A DNA stretch of 64,000 nucleotides from Polyangiaceae bacterium (GTDB lineage Bacteria; Myxococcota_A; Polyangia; Polyangiales; Polyangiaceae), in assembly GCA_015075635.1 (NCBI GenBank), contig JABTUA010000001.1:3100001-3164000 (forward strand). Reading direction: 5' to 3'. Positions within the stretch are counted from its first letter, which is position 1. Every line of letters begins with the position of its first letter. A program made the position numbers and the translations under genes. Shown one piece after another: positions 30,537 to 39,647 of the stretch. The notes under the pieces were generated by a model. It saw only the letters and a program-made list of their open reading frames with translations, ran no database searches and was not told the DNA's origin.

Positions 30537-32738
30537 ATGCTCGGGTATGAAGCGCGCCTCGCCCTCGGCCTCGGCCTCGCGCTCCTGCTCGGCTGCGGGG
30601 CCACGCCGCTGCCGGCCGAGCCCCCGCCCCCACCCGCCGGCCCCGCAGAGGTCACCCCCATCTTCGTCGAGAGCAGCGCTCAGAGACCCAAAATCATGAC
30701 CCGCCGACAGGATCTCACTGAAACCGTACACGGGGTGAAGATCGCCGACCCCTATCGCTGGCTGGAAGGCTCGGACGACCCCGAGGTGGCGCGCTGGGTC
30801 GAGGCGCAGAACCGCGAGCTCGGCGCCTACCTCGAGAAGGTGCCGCTGCGGGCGGCGCTCCGCACTCGGCTCGAAGAGCTGCTCGCCATCGGGGAAGAGT
30901 CCCTGCCCGCCGTGCGCCGCACCGGCAAGCGCACGCTGCGCTACTTCCACAGCCGCCGCGACGGCAGCCAGAACCAGCCGGTGCTCTACGTGCGCGACGG
31001 CCTCTCGGGCAGCGATCGCGCCCTCTTGGACCCCAACGCGATGAGCGCGGACGGCACCACCGCGCTCGACTGGTACCAGCCTTCGAACGAGGGGGACCTC
31101 TTGGCCTACGGCGTCAGCGAAGGCGGCAGCGAGGAGAGCACGCTGCGCATCCGCGACGTCCAGACCGGCAAGGAGCTGCCCGACCAGATCACGCGCGCCC
31201 GCTACTCGTCGGTGTGTTGGCTGCCCGGCGGCAAGCGCTTCTACTACTCGCGCTTCCCGGCGAAGGGCAGCGTGCCGGAGGGCGAGGAGAAGTACCACCG
31301 CACCATCTTCGAGCACCAGCTGGGGCGCTCGCCAGACACCGACCCCGTGGTGTTCAAGGCCAAGGTGATGACCGACTTCCCGAGCTGCGCCATCTCGCCG
31401 AACGGGCGCTGGCTGGTGGTGCGCGTGCACCAGGGCTGGAGCAAGAGCGCGCTCTTCATCGCCGATACCCGCGAGAAGAAGCTCAACTGGCAGGAAATCA
31501 CCGAGGGCAAGGACCACGTCTACGATCCGTTGCCGCTCGACGACGTGCTCTGGGTCCGCACCAACGAAGGCGCGCCGCGCTACGCCATCTACGCGGTCGA
31601 TCCCAAGCGCCCGGAGCGTGCGAGCTGGAAGCGCGTGATCGCCGAGCACGCCGCGGACGTGCTGGGCGACTTCAACGTGATCGGCGGCGAGCTCTTGCTG
31701 GCCTACACCCACGAGGTGGTGAGCCGGCTGGAGCGCTTCGACCAGAGCGGCAAGAGCAAGGGCGCCGTCGCCCTGCCAACCCTCGGCACCAGCAACGGCT
31801 TCGCCGGGCTGCACGACGACGACCAGGCGTTCTTCGACTTCGAGTCGTTCGTGACTCCGCCCAGCATCCGCCGGCTCGACCTGAAGACCGGCCAGGTGAG
31901 CACCTGGAAGGAGGTGAAGGCGAACATCCCCACCGGCGACTTCACGGTGACGGCGCGCAAAGCCAAGAGCAAGGACGGCACGCTGGTGCCGTACCTGATG
32001 GTGCACAAGAAGGACGTCTCGCTCCGGAGCGCGGACAATCCCACGCTGCTCTACGGGTACGGCGGCTTCAACGTGAGCCTCTTGCCACGCTTCTCCCGCT
32101 CGACCTACGCGTTCCTGGAGCGCGGCGGCGTCTCCGTGCAGGCCAACCTGCGCGGCGGTGGCGAGTTCGGCGAGGAGTGGCACCGCGCGGGGCAGCTCGA
32201 GAAGAAGCAGAACGTCTTCGACGACTTCATCGCCGTGGCGGAGGATCTGGTGAAGACCAAGGTCACCCGGCCGGAGCGCCTGGCGATCCACGGTCGCTCC
32301 AACGGCGGGTTGCTCGTCGCGGCCACGCTGGTTCAGCGCCCCGACCTGTTTCGGGCCGCGGTCAGCGGCGTCCCGCTCACCGACATGCTCCGCTATCACC
32401 ACTTCCAGATCGCCAAGCTCTGGATCCCCGAGTACGGCTCGGCGGAGGACCCGACGCAGTTCGAGTGGCTCCACGCCTACTCGCCCTATCACCACGTGCA
32501 GAAGGGCACGGCGTACCCCGCCGTCCTGCTGATGACCGCGGAGAGCGACACCCGGGTCGATCCCATGCACGCGCGCAAGCTCGCGGCCGCGCTCCAGCAT
32601 GCGACCAGCTCCCCACACCCCATCCTGCTCCGGACCGAGATCCGCGCGGGTCATGGCGCCGGCAAGCCGATCAGCAAGATCGCGGACGAGTACGCGGACC
32701 TGTTCGCCTTCGTGCTCTCGGAGCTGGGGGCGAAGTGA
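30537..32738 (+). CDS. Prolyl oligopeptidase (S9A) lipoprotein
   Basis: Serine peptidase cutting after proline in short peptides. The 733 residues open with a lipoprotein signal (box LLLGC) and a Pro-rich linker, so the enzyme should be anchored in the envelope. The seven-bladed propeller (about 120-450) precedes an alpha/beta-hydrolase domain with Ser588 in GRSNGG, Asp in TAESDTRVDP and His in RAGHGAGK. YGYGGFNVSLLP and NLRGGGEFGEEWH are typical of family S9A. A TACACT hexamer 10 nt before the ATG may be the -10 box. Confidence 0.95.
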   Translation: MLGYEARLALGLGLALLLGCGATPLPAEPPPPPAGPAEVTPIFVESSAQRPKIMTRRQDLTETVHGVKIADPYRWLEGSDDPEVARWVEAQNRELGAYLEKVPLRAALRTRLEELLAIGEESLPAVRRTGKRTLRYFHSRRDGSQNQPVLYVRDGLSGSDRALLDPNAMSADGTTALDWYQPSNEGDLLAYGVSEGGSEESTLRIRDVQTGKELPDQITRARYSSVCWLPGGKRFYYSRFPAKGSVPEGEEKYHRTIFEHQLGRSPDTDPVVFKAKVMTDFPSCAISPNGRWLVVRVHQGWSKSALFIADTREKKLNWQEITEGKDHVYDPLPLDDVLWVRTNEGAPRYAIYAVDPKRPERASWKRVIAEHAADVLGDFNVIGGELLLAYTHEVVSRLERFDQSGKSKGAVALPTLGTSNGFAGLHDDDQAFFDFESFVTPPSIRRLDLKTGQVSTWKEVKANIPTGDFTVTARKAKSKDGTLVPYLMVHKKDVSLRSADNPTLLYGYGGFNVSLLPRFSRSTYAFLERGGVSVQANLRGGGEFGEEWHRAGQLEKKQNVFDDFIAVAEDLVKTKVTRPERLAIHGRSNGGLLVAATLVQRPDLFRAAVSGVPLTDMLRYHHFQIAKLWIPEYGSAEDPTQFEWLHAYSPYHHVQKGTAYPAVLLMTAESDTRVDPMHARKLAAALQHATSSPHPILLRTEIRAGHGAGKPISKIADEYADLFAFVLSELGAK

Positions 32739-32835
32739 GCGAAATCAGTGCTTCGATTCCCGCCCCGGGACGTCAAACCTCGCGACGCCGCGGGGTTTCC
32801 GGTAAGCTCCCGTCGCTCCACAAGGTAGGTTCTTC

Positions 32836-33111
32836 ATGAAGTCCAAGGCTTTTTCGAGTGTTGCGATCCTCGGGACCCTCGCGGTCGTGTTCATCGGCTG
32901 CGTGGTCCAAAACCGCCCGGCTGACTCCAACCCGACGGCGACGGCGGCCCCGACCGCGACGCCGGCCCCGGCCACGACCGACACGGCGGCGCCCACGGCG
33001 ACCACCACGGCCACGGCGGCGCCCACCACCACGACCACGGCGGCCCCCGCCGGCAAGGTGATGAAGCAGCCCAAGGCCGCGGACCCCGCCGCCGCCGACG
33101 GCGGTACCTGA
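32836..33111 (+). CDS. Small Pro/Ala/Thr-rich lipoprotein
   Basis: 91 residues: a lipoprotein signal with box VFIGC, then almost entirely Pro, Ala and Thr (repeats of TATAAPTATP type), ending in a Lys/Asp-rich tail. It resembles surface or periplasmic spacer lipoproteins. The ATG has an AAGGTAGG ribosome site. A clear hairpin terminator follows. Confidence 0.75.
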   Translation: MKSKAFSSVAILGTLAVVFIGCVVQNRPADSNPTATAAPTATPAPATTDTAAPTATTTATAAPTTTTTAAPAGKVMKQPKAADPAAADGGT

Positions 33112-33131
33112 AGCGCGCCTCGCTTCGAGGC

Positions 33132-33168
33132 AAGAGCGAGGTTCCCTTGGGGCCTCGCTTTTGCTTTG
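33132..33168 (+). terminator. Rho-independent terminator
   Basis: Perfect 7 bp stem AGCGAGG (33135-33141) and CCTCGCT (33153-33159) with an 11 nt loop, flanked by A residues and followed by TTTGCTTT. It ends the small lipoprotein transcript. A second 6 bp hairpin GCCTCG-ctt-CGAGGC sits just upstream. Confidence 0.8.
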
Positions 33169-33203
33169 TGATTTCAATTGGTTTGTTGCCGCCCTGGAAT
33201 TGT

Positions 33204-33246
33204 TCAACATTTGCTGTTGATTGTTGGACATTACGCGGGGTAAGAC
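33204..33246 (+). promoter_or_regulatory. Promoter with overlapping inverted repeat (FadR-type autoregulation candidate)
   Basis: TTGATT (33217-33222), an 18 nt spacer and TAAGAC (33241-33246). The inverted repeat TCAACA-tttgc-TGTTGA (33204-33220) overlaps the -35 box. The region is locally AT-rich. It lies directly upstream of the GntR/FadR-type gene, so self-repression through this site is likely. Confidence 0.5.
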
Positions 33247-33255
33247 CTGCGCCGC

Positions 33256-34005
33256 GTGGTGGCCGCAGTCCGCAAGAAGAAGACCCTCGCCCCGAGCCCC
33301 AAGCTGGGAACGCAGGTGGCGGAGCTGCTCAAGCGGCGCATCCTGTCCGGCGCCTACGCCCCCGGCGACATGCTGCCGCCCGAGCTCGCCCTGGCCGAGG
33401 ATCTGGCGGTCAATCGCTTCACGGTCCGCGAGGCCATGAACCAGCTCGAGCAGCTACGCCTGATCGAGCGGCGCGCCGGGGTCGGCACCGAGGTGCTCGA
33501 CTACAGCGAGCACGCCAGCGTGGACGTGATCGAGTACCTGGCCGTCACCCCCGAAGGCGTGGTGAACACCGAGGTGCTGAAGAACCTGCTCGAGGTGGCC
33601 CGCATCCTGTCCGCCGACATCGCCGAGCTCGCCGCCAAGCGCCGCAACGACGACGACCTGCGCGCGCTCGACCACATCGTGGCCGAGATGCGCAGCGAGA
33701 AGAACCTCTCGCGCCTGTTGTGGTTGGACTTCGACTTCAACTGGGCGCTGGCTGGGGCCGCGAAGAACGTCGTGCCCCGCCTGCTCATGAACAGCGTGCG
33801 CGGCCTGCTCAAGAAGTACACGCCCTACCTGGAGACCCTGTGGGTCTCTCCGGGGACCATCACCGAAGGCTACGAGCACGTCGTGGAGGCGGTGCGCTCG
33901 GGCGATGCGGAGCGAGCGCGCTCGCTCTTGCTCTGGATCTGGAGCAGCCGGCACGAGCGCTTCGTCGACTCCGTGGGCCGGAAGAGCCGCCCGCCAGGAC
34001 CTTGA
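33256..34005 (+). CDS. GntR/FadR-family transcriptional regulator
   Basis: 249 residues from GTG 33256. An N-terminal winged helix (about 15-80) has the GntR pattern VAELLKRRILSGAYAPGDML, PPELALAEDLAVNRFTVREA and IERRAGVGTEV. An all-helical C-terminal effector domain of FadR type (about 90-245) includes LLWLDFDFNWAL and the tail LLLWIWSSRHERF. FadR-type regulators sense acyl-CoA and control fatty-acid metabolism. The SCP2 lipid-binding gene 67 bp downstream fits that role. The effector is inferred. Confidence 0.88.
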   Translation: MVAAVRKKKTLAPSPKLGTQVAELLKRRILSGAYAPGDMLPPELALAEDLAVNRFTVREAMNQLEQLRLIERRAGVGTEVLDYSEHASVDVIEYLAVTPEGVVNTEVLKNLLEVARILSADIAELAAKRRNDDDLRALDHIVAEMRSEKNLSRLLWLDFDFNWALAGAAKNVVPRLLMNSVRGLLKKYTPYLETLWVSPGTITEGYEHVVEAVRSGDAERARSLLLWIWSSRHERFVDSVGRKSRPPGP

Positions 34006-34072
34006 ACGATCTCACCGTCGGCTCGTCCGGCGGGGAACTCGCAGAGAACGAAACGAAAACAGGAGAACGAGC

Positions 34073-34399
34073 ATGGCGACTGCAAAAGAGAAGATGGACG
34101 AGGCCGCGACCAAGATTGCCGAGCACAAGGACAAGGCTGCTGCGATCGGCGCCGTCTACAAGTTCGTGCTCGCCGGCGACGGCGGCGGCACTTGGGTGAT
34201 GAACCTGAAGGACGCTCCGGGCGTGACCGAGGGCGACGGTACTGCGGCCTGCACCATCAAGATGGCGGCCAGCGACTACGTCGACATGCTCGAGGGCCGC
34301 GCCAACGGCCAGCAGCTGTTCTTCTCGGGCAAGCTCAAGATCGAGGGCGACATGGGCCTGGCCATGAAGCTGCAGAAGCTGACCGAGGTCCTGAAGTAG
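34073..34399 (+). CDS. SCP2 sterol-carrier domain protein
   Basis: 108 residues from ATG 34073 with an AGGAG ribosome site. It is a single SCP2-like lipid-binding domain: YKFVLAGDGGGTWVMNLKD, CTIKMAASDYVDMLEGRAN and the closing LFFSGKLKIEGDMGLAMKLQ. SCP2 proteins carry or present fatty acyl chains. It follows the FadR-type regulator on the same strand. Upstream sequence in the same frame is not protein-like. Confidence 0.9.
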   Translation: MATAKEKMDEAATKIAEHKDKAAAIGAVYKFVLAGDGGGTWVMNLKDAPGVTEGDGTAACTIKMAASDYVDMLEGRANGQQLFFSGKLKIEGDMGLAMKLQKLTEVLK

Positions 34400-34518
34400 G
34401 AAGCCGAGAGCCACGCCACGCGGCTGCTCCTCCCGAAGGGCGGTCGCGTGGCGTTGGTGTTCCATCCATTTGCCCCGGCGGCGATCTCGCGTATCGTTTC
34501 GGCTTCGAGGGGCGTTCC

Positions 34519-35367
34519 TTGGGCGAAGATCCGGCAAGAACTCTGACTCGCTTCGAGCAGCCCGCCGGGGCGCGCGAGCGCTACGTGCTCCAGCGCGGCG
34601 CGCAGCGCATCCCGCTCGGTCTCGGCGAGACCGTGATCGGCCGCGCTGCGGACGCCGACGTCGTGGTCGACAACCACATGGTCTCGCGCCGGCACGCCAA
34701 GATCACCGTGACGGACGCCGCGGTGTTCGTCGAAGATCTCGGCAGCGTCAACGGTGTGCGGGTGGACGGCGAGGCGGTCCAGGGCAAGCTCCTGGTGAGC
34801 CCAGGCGCGCGTATCTCGGTCGCTGACGCGGTCTTCACCCTGCTGCGCTCGGAGAGCGGCGACGCCGTGCGCGCCACCCAGCGCGTTCCGACCCGAGACC
34901 CCGCCGACGAGGGCCCGGCTGACGCCACCACGCGGCGCACCCACGCCTTCCAGCTCATGGCCGGCGTCGTGGACAAGGCCATCGCCATGGGCAAAGCGGA
35001 CGAGGCGGAGCGCCTGCTCGGGACGCTGATGGCCGACGTGCTCGACGAGGCGCAGCGCACCCGCCAACTCCCGCGCGAAGTGGCCCAGGCGGCCGCGAGC
35101 GCCGCCGTCCGCCTCGCCGGCGCGACCTCGAAGAGCCAGTGGGTCGAGTACCCGATCCGGCTCTACCTCGCGCTCCAGGCGCCGCTGCCACTGGCGACGG
35201 TGGACGAGCTGTTCAACGTCGCGCGCCGGGCGCCGCGTTTGGACCTGCCATTGCTCCACCGCTACGTTGCGCTGCTCGACGAGCAGCGGCTCGGGCCGAG
35301 CGAGCGCTTCGTGGTCCAGCGCCTGCAAGCCCTGGCCAGAATGATGGGCGCCGTCAGCGGACGCTGA
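34519..35367 (+). CDS. FHA-domain protein
   Basis: 282 residues from TTG 34519, which has a GAGGGG ribosome site. An FHA phosphothreonine-binding domain lies at about 20-105, with VIGRAADADVVVDNHMVSRR, HAKITV and LGSVNGVRVDG containing the conserved Arg, Ser, His and Asn. The C-terminal 170 residues are helical (TPR-like: VVDKAIAMGKADEAERLLGT). It probably reads Ser/Thr-kinase signals; a Hanks kinase lies about 5 kb away, but no link is shown. Confidence 0.88.
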   Translation: MGEDPARTLTRFEQPAGARERYVLQRGAQRIPLGLGETVIGRAADADVVVDNHMVSRRHAKITVTDAAVFVEDLGSVNGVRVDGEAVQGKLLVSPGARISVADAVFTLLRSESGDAVRATQRVPTRDPADEGPADATTRRTHAFQLMAGVVDKAIAMGKADEAERLLGTLMADVLDEAQRTRQLPREVAQAAASAAVRLAGATSKSQWVEYPIRLYLALQAPLPLATVDELFNVARRAPRLDLPLLHRYVALLDEQRLGPSERFVVQRLQALARMMGAVSGR

Positions 35368-35369
35368 AG

Positions 35370-35375
35370 TAGCAT
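35370..35375 (+). promoter_or_regulatory. TAGCAT box 7 nt before a GTG start
   Basis: TAGCAT (35370-35375), then 7 nt, then the GTG at 35383, with no Shine-Dalgarno sequence. It fits the TANNNT leaderless pattern seen at other starts here. Confidence 0.4.
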
Positions 35376-35382
35376 CGCGCCC

Positions 35383-36513
35383 GTGTCCCGGCGCCGGCAC
35401 CCCTGGTTGACCTTCGTCCTCGGGGCGCTCGCCATCGCGGTCGGCTGCTGGATCGCCTTCCGCGCTCCGCCGCCTCCGCCCGCCGCGCCCGACCGGGGCT
35501 CCGGAGGACGCGAGCGCTTCCACGTCGTGGACGTTCACGTGCACCTGGCTCCGGACGGAGTGGAGCGCCTGGGCCGCCTGATGCAGCGCTGGCAGTTCGA
35601 TCACGTCGTCAACCTCTCCGGGGGCCTCCCCGGTCGCGGGCTACCCGAGCAGCTCGCCGCCGCACGCGCCTCGGGCGGGCGCGTCACCGTGTTCACCACG
35701 CTGAGCTTCAACGACGTGCGTTTCCCCGACTACGGCGCGCGCATGGCGCAGAGCCTGCGGCGCGCCCACGCGATGGGCGCCCGTGGGCTGAAGATCTCCA
35801 AGCTCCTGGGCCTCGGCTTGCCGGCCCCCGACGGGCGCCTCCTGCCGGTGGACGACCCCGGGCTCGACCCCGTGTTCGAGGCCGCGGCTGAGCTCGGCTT
35901 GCCAGTCTCCATCCACAGCGGCGATCCGCGTGCGTTCTGGCTGCCCATCGACGAAAAGAACGAGCGCAAAGACGAGCTCGAGGCCCACCCGGGCTGGTCC
36001 CAACACGGCCAGGAGGTGCCGAGCTTCGATCAGATCCTCGAGCAGCTCGAGCGCCGCGTGGCGCGCCACCCCAAGACCACGTTCATCTCGGTGCACTTCG
36101 GCAACTGCGCGGAAGACCCCGAGCGCGTCGCCAAATGGCTGCGCAAGTACCCGAACCTCTACGTGGACACCGCGGCGCGCGTCCCCGAGCTGGGGCGGCA
36201 CCCGCCGGAGAAGATGCGGGCGTTCTTCGTCGAGTTCCAGGACCGCGTTTTGTACGGCAGCGACCTGGGAGTGAGCGCCGAGCCCGAGCCGCTCTTCCTG
36301 GGCTCCGAAGGCAAGGAGCCGGCCGGGGCGAAAGACGAAGAGCGCTTCTTCACCGCGACTCGCCGCTACTTCGAGACCACTGAGCGGGACTTCGACCATC
36401 CCACGCCGATCCAAGGCAAGTGGAGAATCAGCGGGGTCGGGCTGCCGCCCGAGGTGCTGCGGAAGATCTACGGCGACAACGCGCGCCGGCTGATCAAGCT
36501 GGATGTGAAGTGA
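35383..36513 (+). CDS. Membrane-anchored amidohydrolase (TIM-barrel, Amidohydro-2 type)
   Basis: 376 residues. An N-terminal membrane helix (about 8-27) and Pro-rich linker are followed by a metal-dependent hydrolase barrel. Metal ligands are visible as DVHVHL near residue 50, His in VSIHSGD, His in TFISVHFGN and Asp in YGSDLG. Members decarboxylate or hydrolyse small organic acids. The substrate is unknown, and the anchor places it outside the cytoplasm if the helix is a signal anchor. Its 3' end overlaps that of the MFS gene by 20 bp. Confidence 0.85.
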   Translation: MSRRRHPWLTFVLGALAIAVGCWIAFRAPPPPPAAPDRGSGGRERFHVVDVHVHLAPDGVERLGRLMQRWQFDHVVNLSGGLPGRGLPEQLAAARASGGRVTVFTTLSFNDVRFPDYGARMAQSLRRAHAMGARGLKISKLLGLGLPAPDGRLLPVDDPGLDPVFEAAAELGLPVSIHSGDPRAFWLPIDEKNERKDELEAHPGWSQHGQEVPSFDQILEQLERRVARHPKTTFISVHFGNCAEDPERVAKWLRKYPNLYVDTAARVPELGRHPPEKMRAFFVEFQDRVLYGSDLGVSAEPEPLFLGSEGKEPAGAKDEERFFTATRRYFETTERDFDHPTPIQGKWRISGVGLPPEVLRKIYGDNARRLIKLDVK

Positions 36514-37678
36514 GCGCGCGATCGAGCGCGAAGGCCAGCGCGCCTGCCAGGGACACCAGCCCCGACACCGCCCACATCGCGCCGTAGTCGAAGCGCTGCG
36601 CGATCTCCCCGGCGACGAACGCGCTCAGCGTCACGCCCACGTTGAACGAGAGGTTGAACAGCGCCATGGCGCGCCCGCGGGCGGACGCCGGAGCGCCCTC
36701 GACGAACGTGGCGTTCATGCTCGGGTAGGCCAGCCCGTGCGAGACGCCGAAACACAGGGCCAACACCACGAGCTGCCAGGGCGCGTGCACGAAGGCGAAG
36801 CCGAGCGCCGCCAGCGTGAAGCCCAGCGCGCCGGCGACGCCCACCGGACGGTGCCCCACGCGGTCGCCGAGCCCGCCCGCCGTGAGCCGCACCAAGATCG
36901 CCGCCGCCACGTAGGCCACGAAGAAGGGCGCGTGGCTCGGCAGGCCGCGCGCGCGCACGAACACCGGCATGAAGTTCAGCGCGGTGCCGAAGGTGACGGC
37001 CGTGCCGAGCGCGCACAGGAGCGAGCCGATGGCGCCGCGCCGCAGCGCCAGGCCGCGCATGCCGATGTCGCCGGCCAGGTCGCGCGCCGCCGGCCGTGCC
37101 ACGTCGGGCACCGCCAGGTAGAGCGGCAGCGCCAAGAGCGACACCGCCGCCGAGAGCTGGAACAGCCGGTGGAATCCCAGCTCGTGGGCGACCCACTCCC
37201 CGAGCGAAGGCCCGACCGCGTGCGACACCAGCGTGGTCGCGCCGAACCAGGCGATGGCCCGACCCAGCGAGGCTGGCGGAGCCAGATCGACGATCACTGC
37301 GTTGGTCGCGACGAACGCCAGAGAGAAAGCGAAGCCCTGACCGAGCCGGAGCGCGTAGACCAGAGGGCCGACGCGATCGACCCACAGGAACGCGAGGGAG
37401 AGCCCGAACCAGGCGAGCGCACCGGCCAGCATGAAGCGCCGGCGTCCGTAGCGGTCCGCGAGGGTGCCCGTGAGCGGGATGGCGACCAGGGCCGCGACGC
37501 CGAAGGCGCCCATCGTCCGCCCGACTTCGGCGCGGCTGGCACCGAGCGCCTCCAGGTGAACCGGCAGCGAGAAGAAGCTGGTGACTCCCACGAAGAAGAC
37601 CAGGTTCGCCAGCGTCGCCAGGGCGAAGCGCCGCGTGATCACGCGCTCGGCCGGCCGAGCGGCAGGTGCTGGGCTCAT
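36494..37678 (-). CDS. MFS transporter
   Basis: 394 residues with 12 predicted membrane helices in two halves. Motif A of the major facilitator superfamily is present as GTLADRYGRRRFML after helix 2, with a weaker copy GGLGDRVGHRPVGV in the second half. No substrate signature is recognisable; drug or sugar efflux is most common for such short MFS proteins. The start ATG 37678 diverges from the DUF502 gene 99 bp away. Confidence 0.88.
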   Translation of the reverse strand: MSPAPAARPAERVITRRFALATLANLVFFVGVTSFFSLPVHLEALGASRAEVGRTMGAFGVAALVAIPLTGTLADRYGRRRFMLAGALAWFGLSLAFLWVDRVGPLVYALRLGQGFAFSLAFVATNAVIVDLAPPASLGRAIAWFGATTLVSHAVGPSLGEWVAHELGFHRLFQLSAAVSLLALPLYLAVPDVARPAARDLAGDIGMRGLALRRGAIGSLLCALGTAVTFGTALNFMPVFVRARGLPSHAPFFVAYVAAAILVRLTAGGLGDRVGHRPVGVAGALGFTLAALGFAFVHAPWQLVVLALCFGVSHGLAYPSMNATFVEGAPASARGRAMALFNLSFNVGVTLSAFVAGEIAQRFDYGAMWAVSGLVSLAGALAFALDRALTSHPA

Positions 37679-37777
37679 TCGGGACGACCCCGCACCACCC
37701 CCAGCGAAGCCGCGCTCCCGGCCGTGCCGACGAAGTCGACGCTAGTTCCGATCGAAAAATACGCTATCCCGTCGGCC

Positions 37778-38404
37778 ATGACGAAGACCCTGCTCGGCTA
37801 CTTCTGGCGTGGTTGCCTGGTGCTCGCTCCGGTCAGCATCACTGTCTACATCGCGTGGCTCGTCTTCACCACCGTCGATCGCATCCTACCGGTGGGCGTG
37901 CCCGGGCTCGGCTTCGTCCTCACCCTGGGGCTCATCACGCTGGTCGGCTTCCTGACCTCCAACGTGATCGGCGGAGCGGTGGTGCGCGAGACGGAGAAGT
38001 GGCTGGCCAAGGTCCCCTTGATCAAGCTGCTCTACACCTCGATCCGCGATCTGGTCGGCGCCTTCGTCGGCGACAAGAAGAAGTTCGACCGTCCGGTGGC
38101 TGTCGCGCTCGTCCCGGGCAGCCAGGCCAAGGCGCTGGGCTTCGTGACCCGGGAGTCGCTGGCGCAGATCGAGATGAAGGGGCACCTCGCGGTCTACTTC
38201 CCGCAGTCCTACAACTTCGCAGGCAACGTGCTGCTCGTGCCGCGCGAACAGGTGGAGACGCTGAGCGCTACGAGCAGCGACGTGATGGCGTTCATCGTCT
38301 CCGGCGGCGTCTCCGGCCTGGGCATCGAGCCACCACCGGTCTCGGGCCGTGGCGGCCCCGACAAGACGCTGATCATGCACGCGCCGGACAAGCCCAAGGA
38401 GTGA
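37778..38404 (+). CDS. DUF502-family membrane protein
   Basis: 208 residues from ATG 37778. Two membrane helices near the N-terminus (about 10-32 and 45-65) are followed by PLIKLLYTSIRDLVGAF, a conserved segment of DUF502 proteins, and a soluble domain with the pattern PGSQAKALGFVTRE, then VAVYFPQSYNFAGNVLLVPR (AVYF in place of VFVP). The function of the family is unknown. A TACGCT box lies 12 nt before the ATG. The long upstream frame is a shadow of the MFS gene. Confidence 0.88.
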   Translation: MTKTLLGYFWRGCLVLAPVSITVYIAWLVFTTVDRILPVGVPGLGFVLTLGLITLVGFLTSNVIGGAVVRETEKWLAKVPLIKLLYTSIRDLVGAFVGDKKKFDRPVAVALVPGSQAKALGFVTRESLAQIEMKGHLAVYFPQSYNFAGNVLLVPREQVETLSATSSDVMAFIVSGGVSGLGIEPPPVSGRGGPDKTLIMHAPDKPKE

Positions 38405-38407
38405 CGA

Positions 38408-39208
38408 TCAGCCTCCGAGCGAGAAGAGGTTGCCCGCCCCGAGCAACGACTGCCCGCCGTCCACCACCAAGGTCGTGCCGGTGATGAAGCCGGCGGCCGG
38501 CGAGACCAGGAACAGGACCGCGTCGGCGACCTCCGCGACGCTGCCCCAGCGCCCGATGGGCATGCTGCCCTCGAGCCGCTTCTGCGCCTCGGAGTCCGCC
38601 GGCGCGAGGCGACGCATGCCCTCGGTGTCGGCGATGGGCCCTGGCGCCACGGCGTTCACCCGGATCTTGCTGCCGCCCCACTCGAGCGCGAGATCTTGGG
38701 TGAGCTTGGCGATGCCGGCCTTGGCGGCGCCGGCGTGGCACTGCAAGGGAGTTGGCACCCAAGCCTGCGTGGCGGTGATGCTGACGATGCTGCCTCCGCG
38801 TACCGCGAGCGGCTCGAAGCAGGCCCGGGAGGCGTTGAAGGTCCCGACCAGATCGATCTCGATCACGCTCTTGAAGCCGTTGGCAGAGAGACCAGCGGCC
38901 GGCGCCAGGAAATTGCCGGCCGCGGAGTTGATCAAGACGTCGAGCCGACCCCACTCGGCGACCACGCTCCGGACCGCCGCCTCGAGCGCCGCGTAGTCCC
39001 GCACGTCGGCGGCAAAGCACCTCGCTGTTCCGCCGGCGTCGCGGATCCGCGCGGCGCTCGACTCGAGCTTGTCGAGCTTGCGGCCGACCAGCGCGACCTT
39101 GGCCCCTTGTTCGGCCAGGCGCCGCGCCACGCCGGCGCCGATGCCGCTGCCACCACCCGTGATCAAAGCGACCTGCCCCGCCAGCAAGTCTTCGGCGAAG
39201 ACCCTCAT
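38408..39208 (-). CDS. Short-chain dehydrogenase, 2,4-dienoyl-CoA reductase type
   Basis: 266 residues, NAD(P)-binding motif TGGGSGIG (about 18-25), NSAAGN and a C-terminal GPIADTEGMRR-LAP block. The usual catalytic YxxxK is replaced by CHAGAAKAG, leaving Lys without Tyr, as in mitochondrial and peroxisomal 2,4-dienoyl-CoA reductases. It probably reduces unsaturated acyl-CoAs during fatty-acid degradation. Its ATG directly follows the TAG of the upstream membrane gene. Confidence 0.85.
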   Translation of the reverse strand: MRVFAEDLLAGQVALITGGGSGIGAGVARRLAEQGAKVALVGRKLDKLESSAARIRDAGGTARCFAADVRDYAALEAAVRSVVAEWGRLDVLINSAAGNFLAPAAGLSANGFKSVIEIDLVGTFNASRACFEPLAVRGGSIVSITATQAWVPTPLQCHAGAAKAGIAKLTQDLALEWGGSKIRVNAVAPGPIADTEGMRRLAPADSEAQKRLEGSMPIGRWGSVAEVADAVLFLVSPAAGFITGTTLVVDGGQSLLGAGNLFSLGG

Positions 39209-39643
39209 CTACCTGCCTCCATATCCCGGCCCCGGCGGCCCGAACTGCGGACCGGGTGGCGCGGCGATGCGATTCGAGAGCGGCATCCACACGGCCTGGA
39301 ACAGCTGGACCTGCCGCCGCTCCCACTCCTGGTAGCCCATGAGCGCGAGGATCAGCGCCACCGGGAAGAAGACGAACCAGAGCACGATCAAGATCACGAT
39401 GGCGTTCGACTCGAAGTCCGCGATGACCCTCACCTCGAGGAAGAAGCCGCCCTGAATCGGCAGCATCGACACCAACACCTTGGGCACCATGCCGTAGCTC
39501 GCCAGGGTCCCGCGCCCGGACCATTGGTTCGGGCCGGTCTGCGTCAGCGGGATGCCCGCGCCGGCCAGGGTGCCCGAGAGCGTCTGAATCACGCTCTGGG
39601 CGTGCTCTTGCGCGAAGAACTGGCGCTCGTTCTTGTCGAGCAT
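39209..39643 (-). CDS. Hypothetical membrane protein
   Basis: 144 residues. An N-terminal soluble domain of about 75 residues (strands around IPLTQTGPNQWSGRG and GGFFLEVRVIADF) is followed by a hydrophobic region AIVILIVLWFVFFPVALILA, probably one or two membrane spans. The tail is Pro/Gly-rich. I recognise no family. It is the middle gene of a TerB-like, membrane protein, dehydrogenase run, ending right against the dehydrogenase start. Confidence 0.7.
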   Translation of the reverse strand: MLDKNERQFFAQEHAQSVIQTLSGTLAGAGIPLTQTGPNQWSGRGTLASYGMVPKVLVSMLPIQGGFFLEVRVIADFESNAIVILIVLWFVFFPVALILALMGYQEWERRQVQLFQAVWMPLSNRIAAPPGPQFGPPGPGYGGR

Positions 39644-39647
39644 CGAG

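Noticed and set aside
34192..34518. Upstream extension of the FHA protein to 34192
   Set aside because: It runs out of frame over the SCP2 gene. The TTG at 34519 has a ribosome site and fits the domain start.
38373..39524. 383-codon minus-strand frame overlapping the dehydrogenase and membrane genes
   Set aside because: Shifted shadow of two well-supported coupled genes.
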